NCBI GenBank assembly: GCA_021732085.1
Contig: JAKFVQ010000006.1
Coordinates: forward strand, 62,001 to 126,000
DNA length: 64,000 nt
Source: Candidatus Obscuribacterales bacterium
GTDB lineage: Bacteria; Cyanobacteriota; Vampirovibrionia; Obscuribacterales; Obscuribacteraceae
Direction of reading: 5' to 3'
Under the pieces are notes generated by a model, which saw nothing but the letters and a program-made list of their open reading frames with translations, searched no databases and was not told the DNA's origin. Below, one piece after another: positions 25,419 through 34,171 of this stretch (its first letter is position 1; each line of letters begins with the position of its first letter). Both the position numbers and the translations under genes were made by a program.

Positions 25419-27023
25419 TTACCACTTAGCGACTTTGCGCTCCGGCAGCGGATGCACCTGAATAAACTCATCATACTTCCCACGGAAATCCACCAGTCCA
25501 TTTGGAGTAAATGCAACTATTCGCGTCGCCACTTCGGAAACGAGGTCTCTGTCATGTGATACCACAAACACATTTCCAGGGAACGCACTAAGTCCTTCAG
25601 CAAGAGCGGACACTGATTCCAGATCAAGGTGATTGGTCGGCTCATCCATAACGAGAATAGGCTTTTTGAGCAGCATCATCCTGGACAATAACAATCGGGC
25701 TTGCTCACCACCGGAAAGTCCTTCCGTCGGCTTGTTCGAATCTTCTCCGGAGAAAAGCATCCGGCCCAAAAGTCCGCGGACGTGTTGTTGCCCTTCCCCA
25801 GTCTCAAACTGCATCATCCAATCGAGAACAGTCATTCCTTTTTGAATGATATGAGTATGGTCCTGCGGATAATAATTCCATTCTGCTCCGAATCCCCACT
25901 GGATTGAGCCAGCATCCGGCTCAATCTCGCCTATGATCGCCCTGATAAGAGTTGTTTTTCCAACACCGTTCGGACCAATTATCGCGACTTTCTCGCCCCT
26001 CATAATTTCAAGATCAAAGTCCTTGAACAAATGCAAATCGCCAAACGATTTACTAAGTCCGCGTATTTGTACCGTTTCCTTTCCAGCCGGCTTTTCCTGC
26101 TCAAAGCGAAGAAACGGACGTTGAATATTCGATCGTTTCAGTTCGGTCAAGCCAAGGCGCTGAATCTCTTTCCGTCGTGACTGAGCTTGACTGGCTCGCT
26201 GACCCGATCCGAAACGAGCGACGAATTCTTGCAATTGTGCAATTTTCTTCAATCGATCTCGATTGCTTGATTCAATTTGCTGACGTGCTTGGACCTTCTG
26301 TCCGACCATGTCGTCGTAATTGCCAGTATAAATGATGATTGTTTGATAGTCGATGTCAGCGATATGAGTACAGACTGCATTGAGGAAATGCCTGTCGTGT
26401 GATATCACAACCAGCGTCCCTTTGTAGTCGATGAGAAACTCTTCCAAGAAGTGAATCGTATCGAGGTCCAAGTGATTGGTAGGTTCATCTAAAAGAAGCG
26501 CATCTGGTTCGCCGAAAAGCGCTTGGGCCAGAAGTACTCGGAACTTGTAATCTGTCGCCAACGTAGACATTAGATCGCTATGCTGAGCTTCCGGTATTCC
26601 GATCCCTGTCAGGATCTCACCAGCCTCGAACTCGGCCATATAGCCATTTTCATCAGCAATTACTGTTTCCAATTCAGTTAAGCGGTTTATTTCAGCGTCC
26701 GTATGCGACGCCTTTTCACTTAGTTTGTCTCGCTCTTGGATAGCATTCCATAGCAACTTGTTACCCATAATAACCGTGTCAATTATGCGGCAATCATCAA
26801 AGGCGAACTGGTCCTGCCTGAGGATGCCGACCTTGCGAGGCCGCCCAATAATGCCATTATTTGTCGGCTCATCCTCTCCGGTGAGGATTCGCATGAACGT
26901 CGATTTTCCAGCCCCATTTGGACCAGTCAATCCATATCTGTTGCCAGGATTGAAGCCGACGTTGACATTTTCAAAGAGGACACTTGTGCCGAAGCTCTTG
27001 GTGACGTTGTTTACAGTAATCAT
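25419..27023 (-). CDS. ABC-F ATPase, YbiT-like
   Basis: The 534-residue soluble protein has two ABC domains and no membrane segment. ABC-F proteins bind the ribosomal E site and modulate translation. Walker A motifs are GPNGAGKST (near 36) and GPNGVGKTT (second half), with Walker B LLLDEPTNHLD and LVMDEPTNHLD. The second domain has a normal signature LSGGEQARL. The first has LATDYKFRVLLAQAL in its place, like YbiT, in which the first signature is also non-canonical. The inter-domain linker contains RFGSGQRASQAQSRRKEI. These support YbiT rather than EttA. The start has only a weak ribosome binding site. Confidence 0.92.
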   Translation of the reverse strand: MITVNNVTKSFGTSVLFENVNVGFNPGNRYGLTGPNGAGKSTFMRILTGEDEPTNNGIIGRPRKVGILRQDQFAFDDCRIIDTVIMGNKLLWNAIQERDKLSEKASHTDAEINRLTELETVIADENGYMAEFEAGEILTGIGIPEAQHSDLMSTLATDYKFRVLLAQALFGEPDALLLDEPTNHLDLDTIHFLEEFLIDYKGTLVVISHDRHFLNAVCTHIADIDYQTIIIYTGNYDDMVGQKVQARQQIESSNRDRLKKIAQLQEFVARFGSGQRASQAQSRRKEIQRLGLTELKRSNIQRPFLRFEQEKPAGKETVQIRGLSKSFGDLHLFKDFDLEIMRGEKVAIIGPNGVGKTTLIRAIIGEIEPDAGSIQWGFGAEWNYYPQDHTHIIQKGMTVLDWMMQFETGEGQQHVRGLLGRMLFSGEDSNKPTEGLSGGEQARLLLSRMMLLKKPILVMDEPTNHLDLESVSALAEGLSAFPGNVFVVSHDRDLVSEVATRIVAFTPNGLVDFRGKYDEFIQVHPLPERKVAKW

Positions 27024-27119
27024 ATTAGTAAGGTGCTGAACAGAACCTGGATATTATACCTGGATAAGCGTCCGCTCTGCTGCCAATGCCGTATCATATA
27101 ATGCCAACAGGGTGGGACG

Positions 27120-28691
27120 ATGACAAATCGTAAGAGAAAACGGAGAAAAGAGCGGGCTGCCCAACTGGCGCAAGCAGCTCGGAACGCCTCCGCCGAGACT
27201 CGATATAAGAAAGCCGCGGACTTAGTCGAGTCCACGAAGTCCGCTGGCAGCAACGGCTCTCCAGAAAACTCAAGAGAAGAAGAAGATCCTCCCTCCCGGA
27301 TAGACGGTCCGCACGATTCTGCGCCAGAACAAAAGGCTGTCGAGACTGAGCAAGACAAAAGCTCTGATAACGGTAAGGGTACCGACAGTGAGAAAGATCC
27401 GGAAAGAGATCTAGGCAAAGATTCACATAAGCAGGTCGCCAACACCGAGGACAAACAAGTCCACGAAAAAAACAAAGAGCCTGCTCAATCCACCGCGGAG
27501 CAAACCGGATCAGAAACTCCCACGCAAAACGCAAGCGAACCGAGCTGTTCACCAAACGAAGCTGTTTCATATTCAGAGGAACGACATCTGGTTGAAATAT
27601 TGAACCGCGTCTTCTCCGAACTCGACAAAAATCACGATAACGTTTTAAGTCGCCCTGAAATCGACATGGCTGTAATTGATAAACATCTTGAAGCTCAAGA
27701 TGCCGTTGCCGTAGCAGTACTCAAGTCCAGCTTTGAAGAAATAAAAGAGTTGCACAAGGAAGGCTGGTTCGCCAGATTCGCCAAAAAGGACGGCGTTACA
27801 CTTGCGGATCTGTTGGCGTTCGAACAAGTGGTCATGATGGAAGGTCAGGCAGTTAAACGCTCGGATCACGAAATGATGCGCGAAACCGTGCGCATTACTA
27901 CAAGACATGCACAACGGGCATTGCGCGCCCATCGCAAGCTTTATGCCAACATGGACGAACCGGAGAAAAGCATACGACCAGAAGCAATTCGTCAAGGCAT
28001 TGTTGGTGACTGCTATTTTCTTTCCGCGCTTGCATCAATTGCTTCAACAAATCCAGCCATGATCAAATGGATGATCACTCCTTTAGAAGATCACTATTAT
28101 CAGGTTGTTTTTGCCGGATGTATGGACGCACCAGTCGTGGTAGAAGAGCCCACAGCTGTGGAACTAGCGCTTTATGCGAAAGTCGGTGAGTATGGAATGT
28201 GGCCCGCGGTGATTGAAAAAGCCTATGGACTTTTTCTTCAGCAACATCGCCACATTAAAACAGTGATACCAGCTGCGGCGGCAGATGCAGCAGAAAGCGT
28301 TTATGAAGCATTCGATCTGTTAACCGGCCAGATGGGACATTGGGAAGCGCTCCCGCTGCTCTCTAACGAGAAATTGAAAGAACTTCTCGACTCCGCTTTC
28401 AAGGAGCGCCGCGCTGTTGCCGCAGCAACGCCACCAGGAAAAGGCGGATATACAAGCGAATCAAAATTACCTGCCCAGCACGCATTTAGCGTACTAAAAT
28501 GGAATCCGCGAAAAGAAGAAATCACTCTGCGAAATCCCTGGGGCAGAGTTAGCGACCAATGCTCTATCTTCGAGAACGCAGACGGTATTTTTACCATAAA
28601 CGTCAATCTATTCCGCCGTAATTTCATCGCCCTCTACTACGAAGATTGGGCACCAGATGAAAACTACGACGACAGCGACTTGCCTATCTAA
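27120..28691 (+). CDS. Calpain-family (C2) cysteine protease with EF-hand
   Basis: The 523-residue protein has a Lys/Glu/Ser-rich disordered N-terminus (1-145). A canonical EF-hand loop follows at 169-180 (DKNHDNVLSRPE, ligands at positions 1, 3, 5, 9 and 12). A calpain catalytic domain occupies about 285-515, with QGIVGDCYFLSALASI (Cys298), MWPAVIEKAYG, QHAFSVLKW (His454) and LRNPWG (Asn472), which is the complete triad. Calcium may regulate it through the EF-hand rather than through the C-terminal domains of animal calpains (inference). There is no signal peptide, and targets are unknown. It is divergent from the ABC-F gene. Confidence 0.9.
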   Translation: MTNRKRKRRKERAAQLAQAARNASAETRYKKAADLVESTKSAGSNGSPENSREEEDPPSRIDGPHDSAPEQKAVETEQDKSSDNGKGTDSEKDPERDLGKDSHKQVANTEDKQVHEKNKEPAQSTAEQTGSETPTQNASEPSCSPNEAVSYSEERHLVEILNRVFSELDKNHDNVLSRPEIDMAVIDKHLEAQDAVAVAVLKSSFEEIKELHKEGWFARFAKKDGVTLADLLAFEQVVMMEGQAVKRSDHEMMRETVRITTRHAQRALRAHRKLYANMDEPEKSIRPEAIRQGIVGDCYFLSALASIASTNPAMIKWMITPLEDHYYQVVFAGCMDAPVVVEEPTAVELALYAKVGEYGMWPAVIEKAYGLFLQQHRHIKTVIPAAAADAAESVYEAFDLLTGQMGHWEALPLLSNEKLKELLDSAFKERRAVAAATPPGKGGYTSESKLPAQHAFSVLKWNPRKEEITLRNPWGRVSDQCSIFENADGIFTINVNLFRRNFIALYYEDWAPDENYDDSDLPI

Positions 28692-29111
28692 CGGGTGCCT
28701 AGCCATCCTGCAGATTCTAACTCCGTCAGAGAGACTGCGGATATCGCACAGGGGGCGAAGGCATTGCGAATGGGAGCGAAGGCATCCTGCCGATTCTAAC
28801 TCCGCGAATGAGAGCGCGAACTCCCCGAATAGGAGTCAAACAAAATGGCGGGCTGCTAACCGTCGGCTGACAAGTGACGGTCAGCGAGCCGTCAAAATCT
28901 GCTAAAAATGACGGTCAGGAAACCGTCAGCTGCCAGGGCATGTCCATTGCGATTGAACAGCGAAAAAAACTTGGCCCAACCATGCATGAAGACACCTTGC
29001 GTGAGCCCGCATTAATTTTACGGGGATTACCCCCACCTGACCGCTATTCCTCCCCCTGACACCAGCGGCGCTAGCACCCATAATCGAGGCGCGAGAACAA
29101 TATTGACCGCC
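28692..29111. repeat. Repeat-rich intergenic region
   Basis: About 420 bases without a supported gene. A 22-bp direct repeat with one mismatch is at 28704-28725 and 28783-28804. Two similar inverted repeats follow: TGACGG/CCGTCA arms at 28875-28880/28889-28894 and again at 28909-28914/28923-28928, giving hairpins with 8-nt loops. The stretch is also rich in GGGAGCGAAGGC-like words related to the other intergenic repeats. Function unknown. Confidence 0.6.
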
Positions 29112-30602
29112 ATGCTGCTAGAAGTACCAGAGAACAACGCATCCAAACAGGTGCGCGACTTCGCAAATCACTTTGCCGAGAGCGCATTCCTCTCCCCCGC
29201 CAAGGGTGCATATCAGCTCGTCCAAAAAAGCACGAACGGCATCTTACCAGAACTCGAGATCAGGAAAACCGAGGCCCAGACAACTGGGGCGGTGCTAGGC
29301 GAGCTAGCGGGCACAGGGGTCGTGTTCGCTGCATCGTGGCTGCTGACTCGAAAAGCCTTCAACGCAGCCGGTATCAATCCGAACTTGCCAAGCTCGCTGG
29401 TTGGTAAATCAGCGGTCGCCGGATTTGAAATGACAGCTACCGGCACACTCGTGGGAGCATTGCATCCCGTCGATTCAAATAAGGATTTCTGGTCCAGCAA
29501 GGCAGACCAAACGGCATACTTTGCAGTAACCTCTGGGCTCTATGGTGCCAGCTGGAAAGCAATGTCCGCCTCTGGTAAATTCGGACTTGAAGGCGAACGC
29601 ACACTTAAACAAGCCATCGCTATGAACAGCACCGCAGGTGGTGCAGCCGGAGCCTTCGACTCATTCCTTCGCCATGGAATTATAGATAAACGCCTTCCCA
29701 CGGCAAGCGAAGTCGCAAAATCAACGGCACAGTTCGCCGTCATTGGAGCAGGCTTCGGTGTCGCCGAAATTGTTGCCCCGAGAATGCTGGGCCAAGCCTT
29801 CGATACGAAGCCAAAATCTCAAGCTTTCGAGAAAGAGATTCGCCTCAACCTATCAATGGACACGCGCCCGGACGGGCGTTCGACGCTGCCGTTCACCGAG
29901 GCTGGTGCAAATGCATCAGCAGAATCAAAGGCTATCGTCACCCAGCTCGCCGATTTTCCATTGCCTTCATTCAGTAAAATGACCACACCAAAAGTTAGCC
30001 CTGACAAAGCCATTAGCAGTGGCGCACTTGATCAATCCTTCAAATACGTCACAAATGGAGTGGTAGAAGGGAAGCTGGTTGACGGTGTAAGGCTTGCTAC
30101 TGTGAACGACTCAAAAGGACTTTCTTCGATCGGATTTCCGGTTGAACGAGTTGAAAGATTTATTGTCGTGGATAAATCATCTGATCCCGCGTTGCAAGCC
30201 GCAATAGAAGACGCGGTTCAACGCTTCGGCAAATTGAAAATGAATGGCGAACAAACGCAGAGGTTAACCAACTACGTCAGTGATTTGATGAACCGGTACA
30301 AGCTTCCAGCGGCAGCATTAGATGACGCGTACGTAAACATGTTGAACCGCAACACAGACGGTTTAATTCCGCTGGGGGCATTCATCTGTAGAGGTTCCGG
30401 TGTCTGCTTGCCACGAGCAGCCCTGTTAAAAGCAATCGGAGACGAGCTCGGAATGACAGTGCGAATGCGCGAAGGATTCGTCGGAATCAAGAAACCTCAA
30501 TCTCACGTCTGGACCGAGTTCGATCTAGGTCAAGGATTCAAGGTCTACGACCCAATGCATCCTCCCAATCCACTCTTCCGCTACGTGAGCACAAAACACT
30601 AA
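29112..30602 (+). CDS. Protein with C-terminal transglutaminase-like (EDR1-like) domain
   Basis: About 496 residues. The N-terminal half has Gly/Ala-rich amphipathic or weakly hydrophobic segments (about 60-110 and 130-230). The middle is unassigned. The last 80 residues resemble a transglutaminase/EDR1-like fold, with Cys432 in CRGSGVCLPRAALLKA, His465 in SHVWTEF and Asp480 in KVYDPMHP, the expected Cys-His-Asp order. Such domains act as peptidases or transferases, or are inactive adaptors. The Gly/Ala-rich N-terminus resembles secreted effectors, but there is no export signal. I give ATG 29112; TTG 29103 in the same frame is possible and neither has a strong ribosome binding site. Confidence 0.65.
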   Translation: MLLEVPENNASKQVRDFANHFAESAFLSPAKGAYQLVQKSTNGILPELEIRKTEAQTTGAVLGELAGTGVVFAASWLLTRKAFNAAGINPNLPSSLVGKSAVAGFEMTATGTLVGALHPVDSNKDFWSSKADQTAYFAVTSGLYGASWKAMSASGKFGLEGERTLKQAIAMNSTAGGAAGAFDSFLRHGIIDKRLPTASEVAKSTAQFAVIGAGFGVAEIVAPRMLGQAFDTKPKSQAFEKEIRLNLSMDTRPDGRSTLPFTEAGANASAESKAIVTQLADFPLPSFSKMTTPKVSPDKAISSGALDQSFKYVTNGVVEGKLVDGVRLATVNDSKGLSSIGFPVERVERFIVVDKSSDPALQAAIEDAVQRFGKLKMNGEQTQRLTNYVSDLMNRYKLPAAALDDAYVNMLNRNTDGLIPLGAFICRGSGVCLPRAALLKAIGDELGMTVRMREGFVGIKKPQSHVWTEFDLGQGFKVYDPMHPPNPLFRYVSTKH

Positions 30603-30625
30603 GCATGCAAAAGACTGGGAGTTCA

Positions 30626-30840
30626 ATGAACTCTACTGAAATTATCTTTGAAGTTGCGGAATCGCTCGACGGCGGTTTTGAAGCTCGTGCATTAGGACAG
30701 TCAATTTTCACGCGGCTGAAACATATGAAGAGCTGAAAGAGAACATTCGAGATGCGGTGCGTTGCCACTTCGATGATGAAGAAGCTCGTCCAAAGGTAAT
30801 TCGGCTCCATGTGGTCAGAGATGAGCTTATCTCTGCTTGA
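30626..30840 (+). pseudogene. hicB: HicB-like antitoxin, frameshifted
   Basis: From ATG 30626 (GGGAG 4 nt upstream) the frame encodes a HicB-type start with EVAESLDGGFEARALGQSIF, then runs to a TGA around 30740. The expected continuation (HAAETYEELKENIRDAV and on to VRDELISA) lies in another frame from 30709 and ends at 30838-30840. One extra T in the TTTT run at 30705-30708 would join the halves. It is therefore a one-base deletion, a sequencing error, or slippage. The stop overlaps the hicA start. HicB normally binds and neutralises HicA and represses the operon. Confidence 0.75.
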
Positions 30841-31019
30841 AAATTCCAAGGGACATTTCTGGAAAAGAATTTGCCAAGTTGCTTAGCCGCTTCGAATATA
30901 GATATGTGCGGCAAACTGGAAGTCACATGCGCTTAAGCAGCTCTTTCAAAGGCACTGAACACCTTATCACGATTCCAGATCATGAGAATCTGAAGATCGG
31001 CACCTTATCAGCTATATGA
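30837..31019 (+). CDS. hicA: HicA-family mRNA interferase toxin
   Basis: A 60-residue protein resembling HicA, a double-stranded-RNA-binding-fold ribonuclease that cleaves mRNA. Features are KIPRDISGKEFAKLL and the catalytic His in QTGSHMRL. Start is TTG 30837, overlapping the hicB stop (TTGA), which suggests coupling. Gene order hicB-hicA is the reverse of E. coli but known elsewhere. If hicB is truly broken, the toxin must be silent, weak, or counteracted by another antitoxin. Confidence 0.8.
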   Translation: MKIPRDISGKEFAKLLSRFEYRYVRQTGSHMRLSSSFKGTEHLITIPDHENLKIGTLSAI

Positions 31020-31089
31020 GTGAAATTGCTGCTTATTTGGAACTCGAAAAACTCGAGTTAATAGATGTCTTGTTTAGTTAGATCTACAT

Positions 31090-31392
31090 CTATTCTGGAT
31101 CGCTGACCATTTTCATGATTTTGATATCGGTTGGGCAGGCGAAAAGTTCGTCGGCGAGGCTGCGCAGATGGCGGAAGTGGGGTGTTTCGAAATGGTGTTC
31201 GAGCGCCATTTTGCTGACCCAATTTTCATAGAACAGGAATGTGCTCTTGTCAGTTTCGTCAACATGCAAGTCGTAGTTGATGCAGCCCTTTTCTTTGCGC
31301 GTCTCCTCGACCATAGTCATGAGCTCTTTTTTGACCCGATCTTCCATGCCGTCCTTGGCTGTGAGCTTAGCAACGACTGTAACCTTCTGCAT
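31090..31392 (-). CDS. Antibiotic biosynthesis monooxygenase-fold (ABM) protein
   Basis: A 100-residue single-domain protein of the dimeric alpha/beta-barrel ABM family (YgiN-like quinol monooxygenases). It shows VTVVAKLTAKDGMEDRVKKEL, GCINYDLHVD, FLFYENW and HFETPHF, which match the family pattern. Members act on quinones or other aromatics, or have no known activity. ATG 31392 has AGGAGG 6 nt upstream; the frame extends 15 codons further upstream without support. It is divergent from the amidohydrolase. Confidence 0.85.
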   Translation of the reverse strand: MQKVTVVAKLTAKDGMEDRVKKELMTMVEETRKEKGCINYDLHVDETDKSTFLFYENWVSKMALEHHFETPHFRHLRSLADELFACPTDIKIMKMVSDPE

Positions 31393-31487
31393 GGCAACCT
31401 CCTGGTTATGCAAGGACTTATGGCTTCCAGAACCCATGGATTATAAAATACGTTGAGCAAGTTCTGATTGCTTGACGAGGTCTTTTC

Positions 31488-33194
31488 ATGAAATCTGCAT
31501 TTCCCTTACTGCTTTCGGCTCTTCTTGTCTTGACAGGCACTAACAGAGTAATAGCCGCCGACCAAACCCATGCCGATATCCTCATGGTCAATGGTGCCGT
31601 CTATACGATGGATTCTGGACGGCGCTGGGCGCAAGCAATCGCAATTGCAAATGGGCGAATAGTATTTGTCGGCACTGATCAGGATGCGACAAAATACGCT
31701 GGCTCGCTCACAAAACTTGTGAACTTAAATGGCAAGATGGTGCTGCCGGGATTCATCGACTCGCACATTCATCCGGTTCAAGGAGCTCTCGAAGAACAAG
31801 CTTGTTATCTCGGCGATTTCGAAAAAGCAGAATCAATTGACAAAACAATAACGGAATACGCGCAAGCTCACAAAGACCTGGATTGGGTAATCGGCTCCGG
31901 ATGGTCTTTGCCGATCTATGGACCTAATGGACCAAAGAAAGAGGCGCTCGACAAGTTGGTGCCTGACAGACCGGCATTTTTCATCTCACAAGACGGACAC
32001 TCAGGATGGGCGAATTCGAAAGCGTTGGAAAAAGCTGGTATCAACAGTTTCAGCCCCGATCCGCCAAACGGCAGAATTGAGCGAGATGCAGATGGAAGAA
32101 CTCCCTCTGGAACACTGCGAGAAGGAGCTGTCGAACTGGTTGAAAAAGTTGCACCGCACCCGACAGAAGATCAGGAGCGCCAAGCTGCACTGGATGTACA
32201 AAAGAAGTTGAACAAACTTGGCATTCTTGCAGTTCAAGATGCATCAGTTGGTGAAAGTACGCTCAAAACTTATGCAGCATTGGATGACGCCAATTTACTG
32301 ACGATGCGGGTAAGCGCCTGCATGACGCTGCATCCGGAAAAGGGTCCACAGCAAATTGAGACATTCAAAGAATGGCGCAGTAAATACGATGGCGATCTGC
32401 TCAGCGCGCGGGCGGTGAAGATATTTTCCGATGGGGTCGTTGAAACGAAAACAGCCGCGATGCTAGATCCCTATGTCGGCGGCGACGCTAAAGATATAGG
32501 AATTCTGAATTACACACCTGGGCAATTGAAATGGTTTGCCACAAAACTAGATGCAGCCGGATTCCAGATCCACACACACGCCATCGGAGATCGCGCCGTG
32601 CGTTGCGCACTGGATGCGCTTGAGACTGCGCAAAAGGTAAACGGCAAAACAAACAAGATGCACCACATCGCCCATCTTCAGATTGTTCATCCGGACGATA
32701 TTCCTCGCTTTCGCCGATTGAATGTGGTGGCAAATTTTCAACCATATTGGGCTTTTAGTGATAAATACATAACGGATCTCACCGTCCCAATTCTGGGCGA
32801 AGCGAGAATGAAACAGAACTACCCAATCAATTCGGTTTTCCGATCCGGTGCGTTTGTAGTGGCAGGAAGCGATTGGACAGTTACGACAGCAAATCCGCTA
32901 GAAGCCATCCAGGTAGCAGTTACGAGATGCGGAATAGGGGAAACGGCAGATAAAGTATTCGTTCCAGAAGAACGAGTTTCACTGCCAGATATTCTCTCTG
33001 CCTACACGATCAATGGCGCCTATCTCGGTCACTGGGAAAAAGAAATCGGCTCCCTTGAAGCAGGCAAGTCCGCCGACATCATCGTCCTCGACAAAAACCT
33101 CTTTGAAGTTTCGCCCTTTGATATAGCCAAAACAAAAGTAATTTGGACCCTCTTCAAAGGTCGCGAAGTATACCGAGACCCTGAATTCCCGTAG
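31488..33194 (+). CDS. Exported YtcJ-like amidohydrolase
   Basis: The 568-residue metal-dependent hydrolase belongs to the amidohydrolase-3 family. It has a signal peptide (LLLSALLVLTGTNRVIAA), so it should act outside the cytoplasm, which is somewhat unusual for this family. Motifs are GFIDSHIHPVQG (HxH metal ligands), the conserved KIFSDGVVETKTAAML segment, HTHAIGDRAV and VAGSDWTV near the C-terminal metal ligand Asp. GAGG lies 9 nt upstream of ATG. The substrate is unknown; relatives act on N-acyl or imidazolone-type compounds. Confidence 0.9.
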   Translation: MKSAFPLLLSALLVLTGTNRVIAADQTHADILMVNGAVYTMDSGRRWAQAIAIANGRIVFVGTDQDATKYAGSLTKLVNLNGKMVLPGFIDSHIHPVQGALEEQACYLGDFEKAESIDKTITEYAQAHKDLDWVIGSGWSLPIYGPNGPKKEALDKLVPDRPAFFISQDGHSGWANSKALEKAGINSFSPDPPNGRIERDADGRTPSGTLREGAVELVEKVAPHPTEDQERQAALDVQKKLNKLGILAVQDASVGESTLKTYAALDDANLLTMRVSACMTLHPEKGPQQIETFKEWRSKYDGDLLSARAVKIFSDGVVETKTAAMLDPYVGGDAKDIGILNYTPGQLKWFATKLDAAGFQIHTHAIGDRAVRCALDALETAQKVNGKTNKMHHIAHLQIVHPDDIPRFRRLNVVANFQPYWAFSDKYITDLTVPILGEARMKQNYPINSVFRSGAFVVAGSDWTVTTANPLEAIQVAVTRCGIGETADKVFVPEERVSLPDILSAYTINGAYLGHWEKEIGSLEAGKSADIIVLDKNLFEVSPFDIAKTKVIWTLFKGREVYRDPEFP

Positions 33195-33381
33195 ACAAAG
33201 TGGTATCACTTTAAGGAAAGAACTGGGCAGCTAAACATGATCAGCCTTTTGACGGAGCAATGCAATCGACAGCTCCGCCATCTAGCTGATCTTGGATCGA
33301 TTTGGCTGATTGCAGGAACAAGCATGTCAGGCTATCGTCGAATTAACAGCGGTCATTATCCGGTGAACCGTTGGGCTGAGT

Positions 33382-33516
33382 CTGCTCGATCCGGTGAGCA
33401 GGTGAGAGCATCCGGCTGCTCTTACTCTCCTGTGCCTTGTTTAATTGGGAATTATGGTGCCATCGCTGATGGTGCGCATTGCTATGGGATCAATCTATGC
33501 GGAAGTGTTTCCGCAT
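33382..33516 (+). promoter_or_regulatory. Structured leader upstream of the Skp-like gene
   Basis: The 374-base gap 33195-33568 holds no convincing gene but several hairpins. CTGCTC (33382-33387) can pair with GAGCAG (33396-33401), which can alternatively pair with CTGCTC (33416-33421). GTGAGAGCA (33402-33410) pairs with TGCTCTTAC (33417-33425) with one wobble. CCATC-GCT-GATGG lies at 33460-33472. ATGCGGAA-GTGT-TTCCGCAT (33497-33516) is perfect and ends 52 bases before the gene. Mutually exclusive pairings suggest a regulatory switch. A 106-codon frame across it (33237-33557) looks spurious. Confidence 0.4.
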
Positions 33517-33568
33517 TATACGAAGGCGCCGGTCTATACGGCGAATTCAATTGCTAAGGGGGCGGCTA

Positions 33569-34126
33569 ATGAAAAACTTTTTTTTGATTTGTTCAATTTT
33601 GGCTTTATCAACAATTCAAACTGCACTTGCTGACGTCCCAACAAAAACCGTGCAAGCATCGCCGGTAAAGTTGGGATTTTTCTATTTGGGCAAAGTCAAG
33701 GCATCCTATGCGGAGGCGGCTGCAGGATCTCTTATGGAGGAACGTGCAAAAGAGATGCTCCGACTTGCGGTCGAAAAGGGCAATATAGAACTACTTGAGA
33801 TGCAGAAGCAAAATAAACCCAAGGAGGAAGTTGAGAAGAAAAAGGTTCAACTTCAAAATGAGATCAATATACAACAACAAACATTGGGAACGTTGGTTGG
33901 TTCGACCAGTGCTAACTCACAAAATGCAATTGTTGAAGCGATTAATGCAGTCGCCAAAGAACACGGGCTAGACGTTGTGGTTGATGCAACCGGAATTTAT
34001 CGTGGAGCAGAAAAATTCTCAGCCCAAGGAATTGACATCACACCAATGGTTATAAAGCGACTAAATCCTGACTTCGCACAGCCCCAAACACAAAATGCGG
34101 AAAGTCCTGCGAAACCTACGAACTAA
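33569..34126 (+). CDS. Skp/OmpH-like periplasmic chaperone
   Basis: A 185-residue protein with a signal peptide (FFLICSILALSTIQTALA). A short beta segment (KLGFFYLGKVKASY) is followed by long charged helices (EMLRLAVEKGNIELLEMQKQ, KKVQLQNEINIQQQ) and a C-terminal beta segment (HGLDVVVDATGIYRG). This is the layout of OmpH/Skp proteins, which hold unfolded outer-membrane proteins in the periplasm. It implies a Gram-negative type envelope. ATG 33569 follows GGGGGCGG; the frame could extend 30 codons upstream but that part is not signal-like. Confidence 0.8.
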   Translation: MKNFFLICSILALSTIQTALADVPTKTVQASPVKLGFFYLGKVKASYAEAAAGSLMEERAKEMLRLAVEKGNIELLEMQKQNKPKEEVEKKKVQLQNEINIQQQTLGTLVGSTSANSQNAIVEAINAVAKEHGLDVVVDATGIYRGAEKFSAQGIDITPMVIKRLNPDFAQPQTQNAESPAKPTN

Positions 34127-34171
34127 CATAACCGCTAGTAAGGGCAGCTAGCAGCCTCAGAGCCAGCGGGC

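Noticed and set aside
33237..33557. A 106-codon frame upstream of the Skp-like gene
   Set aside because: No ribosome binding site and no domain. It covers a strongly hairpin-forming leader.
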